Of a stretch of 6,239 bases of DNA, positions 4,481 to 6,239 are shown in pieces. This stretch comes from JBOFLG01 sp051657745 (GTDB lineage Bacteria; Actinomycetota; Actinomycetes; Actinomycetales; Dermatophilaceae). Location: assembly GCA_051657745.1 (NCBI GenBank), contig JBOFLG010000176.1:1-6239 (forward strand), in the 5' to 3' direction. Both the position numbers and the translations under genes were made by a program. Below the pieces are notes generated by a model. It saw nothing but the letters and a program-made list of their open reading frames with translations, had not been told where the DNA came from and ran no database searches. The stretch's first letter is position 1. The number at the start of each line of letters is the position of its first letter.

Positions 4481-5776
4481 ATGGTCGCAGCCCTCCACGA
4501 GACGAACCCCCACCCGGGCGCCTCGTGGACCCACGCCCTCAACACCATCCACCACACCCTCGACGAGATCTCCCATCACGCCGACCCACCGCCGAACACC
4601 GAGCACGCCACCCTCATCCGACAGATCGAGCGTGCCCAACGCCGCCTCGACGGCCTCACCCTGCTCCTCACCGCATCCGCACGGGCTGCGGGGGTGGCCC
4701 GCGACGCCGGGTACTCCGACACCGGAGCCTGGCTGGCCGACACCACCCACACCAACCCCCGGCCCGCGCTCGCTACCGTGAAGTTGGCCGACAGCCTCCA
4801 GCGGCGGCTACCCCACACCCGCGCGGCTCTGATCGCCGGAGACCTCTCCCGCGAGCACGCCGCCGTGATCGAGCACGTTACCCGGACCCTCCCCCGAGGG
4901 CTCACCGACCACCAACGCGCCCGCATCGAAACCGACCTCATCAACCAAGCCACCACCATGGACCCCGCCCGACTTCGACAGACCGGACGCCGAGCACTCG
5001 CCGTGGTCGAACCCGACGAACCCATCGTGGACGCCCACCAAGACGAGGTCCTACGCAGCGAAGAACAACACGCCTATGACCGCGCACGGTTCACCCTCCG
5101 CGACAACGGCGACGGCACCACCACCGGCCACTTCACCATCCCCAACCTCGCCGGATCCATCCTCACCCGCATCCTCGACGCGATGGCCTCACCCCGCCGC
5201 GCCAACTACGGCGCCCACCACGCCCAAGCAGGCGACACCCACGGCCGCGACGGCACCGACCCCTGGACCCGCAGGATGGGACAAGCGTTCACCGAACTGA
5301 TCGAACACGCGCCCACCGACCACCTGTCCAACAAGGCAGCCGCCACCGTCGTGATCACCCTCGACCTCGACCGACTACGCAACCAGCTCAAAGCCGCCGC
5401 CGTCGACACCGGCGAGGCCATCTCCGCGGCCACCGCCCGCCGCCTCGCCTGCCAAGCCGGGCTCATCCCCGCCGTCCTCGGCGGGCGATCACAACCCCTC
5501 GACCTCGGCCGCAGCGCACGCCTCTTCACCGAAACCCAACGCAAAGCCCTCGCCACCCGACACACCACCTGCGCCGCCCACGGCTGCCAACGCCCCTACA
5601 CCTGGACCGAACTCCACCACCGCCACCCCTGGGCACACGGCGGCACCACCAACCTCACCGACGCCATCCCCCTCTGTAGCTTTCACCACCGCCGCATCCA
5701 CGACCCCACCTACCACCACCAAGAAACAACCACCGACACCGGACTCCCCACCATCACCTTCCACCGACGCCAATAG
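4481..5776 (+). CDS. DUF222 (13E12 repeat-type) protein with C-terminal HNH endonuclease domain
   Basis: The protein has 431 residues. Residues ~40-310 form the DUF222 region: helical stretches such as ERAQRRLDGLTLLLTASARAAGVARDAGYSD, then LADSLQRRLPHTRAALIAGDLSREHAAVI, which is the family hallmark. The HNH module is at 364-410: C364-x4-C369, TELHHRHPWAHGG (H379, H380), PLCSFHHRRIHD (C399, H402, H403, H407). The cysteines should bind a structural zinc and the histidines the catalytic metal. The central asparagine position appears to be aspartate (D394). DNA cleavage is inferred from the fold; the natural target is unknown. I chose ATG 4481 because the promoter predicts transcription starting there; ATG 4460 lies inside the SOS box and the TTG at 4325 lies before the promoter. 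Glutamine codons are mostly CAA, unlike the asparaginase gene, hinting at separate ancestry. Confidence 0.9.
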   Translation: MVAALHETNPHPGASWTHALNTIHHTLDEISHHADPPPNTEHATLIRQIERAQRRLDGLTLLLTASARAAGVARDAGYSDTGAWLADTTHTNPRPALATVKLADSLQRRLPHTRAALIAGDLSREHAAVIEHVTRTLPRGLTDHQRARIETDLINQATTMDPARLRQTGRRALAVVEPDEPIVDAHQDEVLRSEEQHAYDRARFTLRDNGDGTTTGHFTIPNLAGSILTRILDAMASPRRANYGAHHAQAGDTHGRDGTDPWTRRMGQAFTELIEHAPTDHLSNKAAATVVITLDLDRLRNQLKAAAVDTGEAISAATARRLACQAGLIPAVLGGRSQPLDLGRSARLFTETQRKALATRHTTCAAHGCQRPYTWTELHHRHPWAHGGTTNLTDAIPLCSFHHRRIHDPTYHHQETTTDTGLPTITFHRRQ

Positions 5777-5800
5777 CAATACCGCACCAGCCTCCGGGTC

Positions 5801-5822
5801 AGACGGCAACCAAACGCCGTCT
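5801..5822. terminator. Perfect hairpin between convergent genes, probable bidirectional terminator
   Basis: AGACGGC (5801-5807) and GCCGTCT (5816-5822) are perfect 7-bp arms around the loop AACCAAAC. It begins 25 bases after the HNH stop and lies 39 bases beyond the stop of the convergent minus-strand gene. There is no T-run, as is frequent in high-GC hosts. Nothing else is seen in 5777-5861. Confidence 0.55.
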
Positions 5823-5861
5823 CCGGCCGCACGAGGGACCTGGTCGCTGCGGTGAACCTGG

Positions 5862-6239
5862 CTAGTGATGGCCGGAGCGCCGCAAGCGCCGGAGCGCCGC
5901 GCTGGCACGTCGACCGACATCGACTCGCAGTGCGGCGGGTGGGTCGCCGTCCCCGCCCGCGTTGACGGCCGGGATGGGCGCCGTCGCGTCCTGGAGTGGC
6001 CGCAGTACCAGGTCGGCGACGGCCGCCGCCGCCGTGACGGTACCCGGCAACGGGGTATCCACCAGGTCCGACTGGTCGGTGTCGCCGTTGTTCGCGAACT
6101 CACCGCCGCCCACGAGTAGATCCAGGTCGCCGATCACCGTCAGGCCGTCGCGCCGCAGCTCGCGCAGCCGCTCGACCCGGGCGACGCTGCGCTTCCGGAC
6201 GAACTCCGCGGCCCAGGCCGGCATCGGGGGGGACTTGGG
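5862..6239 (-). CDS. Unrecognised protein, C-terminal ~125 residues (5' end outside window)
   Basis: The minus-strand frame is open through the right edge of the window (reading PKSPP before the ATG at 6224), so this is probably the end of a longer gene, though a 120-residue protein starting at 6224 cannot be excluded. The stop TAG is at 5862-5864. Codons are overwhelmingly G/C-ending, which supports coding on this strand over the competing plus-strand frame. The best-ordered part is WAAEFVRKRSVARVERLREL followed by LTVIGDLDLLVGG, a basic helix leading into a strand. Then come an acidic linker, an alanine-rich stretch (PGTVTAAAAVADLVL) and a basic tail (RRASAALRRLRRSGHH). I do not recognise the family from this piece and assign no function. 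It converges on the HNH gene. Confidence 0.6.
   Translation of the reverse strand, partial: PKSPPMPAWAAEFVRKRSVARVERLRELRRDGLTVIGDLDLLVGGGEFANNGDTDQSDLVDTPLPGTVTAAAAVADLVLRPLQDATAPIPAVNAGGDGDPPAALRVDVGRRASAALRRLRRSGHH

Noticed and set aside
5871..5900. Two copies of GCCGGAGCGCCGC as a possible mobile or regulatory repeat
   Set aside because: They fall inside the arginine-rich tail of the minus-strand partial gene and are explained by repeated Arg/Leu/Ser codons.
5489..6103. 204-residue minus-strand open frame opposite the HNH 3' end
   Set aside because: Glycine- and valine-rich low-complexity product running antisense to the HNH domain and across the terminator; the overlapping frame at 5862-6239 has better codon use.

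Overview
The window is high-GC DNA with strong G/C preference at third codon positions. It also carries a DUF222/HNH (13E12-repeat type) endonuclease gene and a mycobacterial-type LexA box. Together these point to an actinobacterium; a Nocardioides-like (Propionibacteriales) host is my guess from gene style, not a demonstrated assignment. Three of the starts I support are TTG or GTG, and each of these has a Shine-Dalgarno-like sequence 4 nt upstream.

Layout from left to right: (1) bases 1-469, plus strand, the 3' end of a membrane acyltransferase-like gene. (2) 470-610, a convergent gap with a terminator-like hairpin. (3) 611-3847, minus strand, a compact three-gene operon read right to left: a 568-residue HTH protein with an internal twin-arginine-like motif, then a cytoplasmic-type asparaginase, then a PPC/DUF296 protein whose start overlaps the asparaginase stop by 8 nt. 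(4) 3848-3982, a divergent promoter region with three different inverted repeats that all have an 8-nt spacer. (5) 3983-4344, plus strand, a small gene that appears split by a -1 frame change and whose joined product weakly resembles DUF397. (6) 4345-4480, a control region holding a perfect SOS box set exactly between -35-like and -10-like hexamers. (7) 4481-5776, plus strand, the DUF222-HNH gene. (8) 5777-5861, a convergent gap with a perfect 7-bp hairpin. (9) 5862-6239, minus strand, the 3' end of an unrecognised gene.

How the parts may work together: the minus-strand operon looks like one transcription unit in which the HTH protein could control its own promoter through the inverted repeats, while the asparaginase and PPC protein are translationally coupled. 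The divergent small gene beside the HTH gene recalls the actinobacterial HTH/DUF397 pairs, but that is weak inference. The HNH gene is a separate unit, probably switched on by DNA damage through LexA and possibly made from a leaderless mRNA. Its codon choice differs from the asparaginase gene, which fits a mobile or separately inherited gene. No RNA genes, insertion sequences, CRISPR arrays or long repeats were seen.
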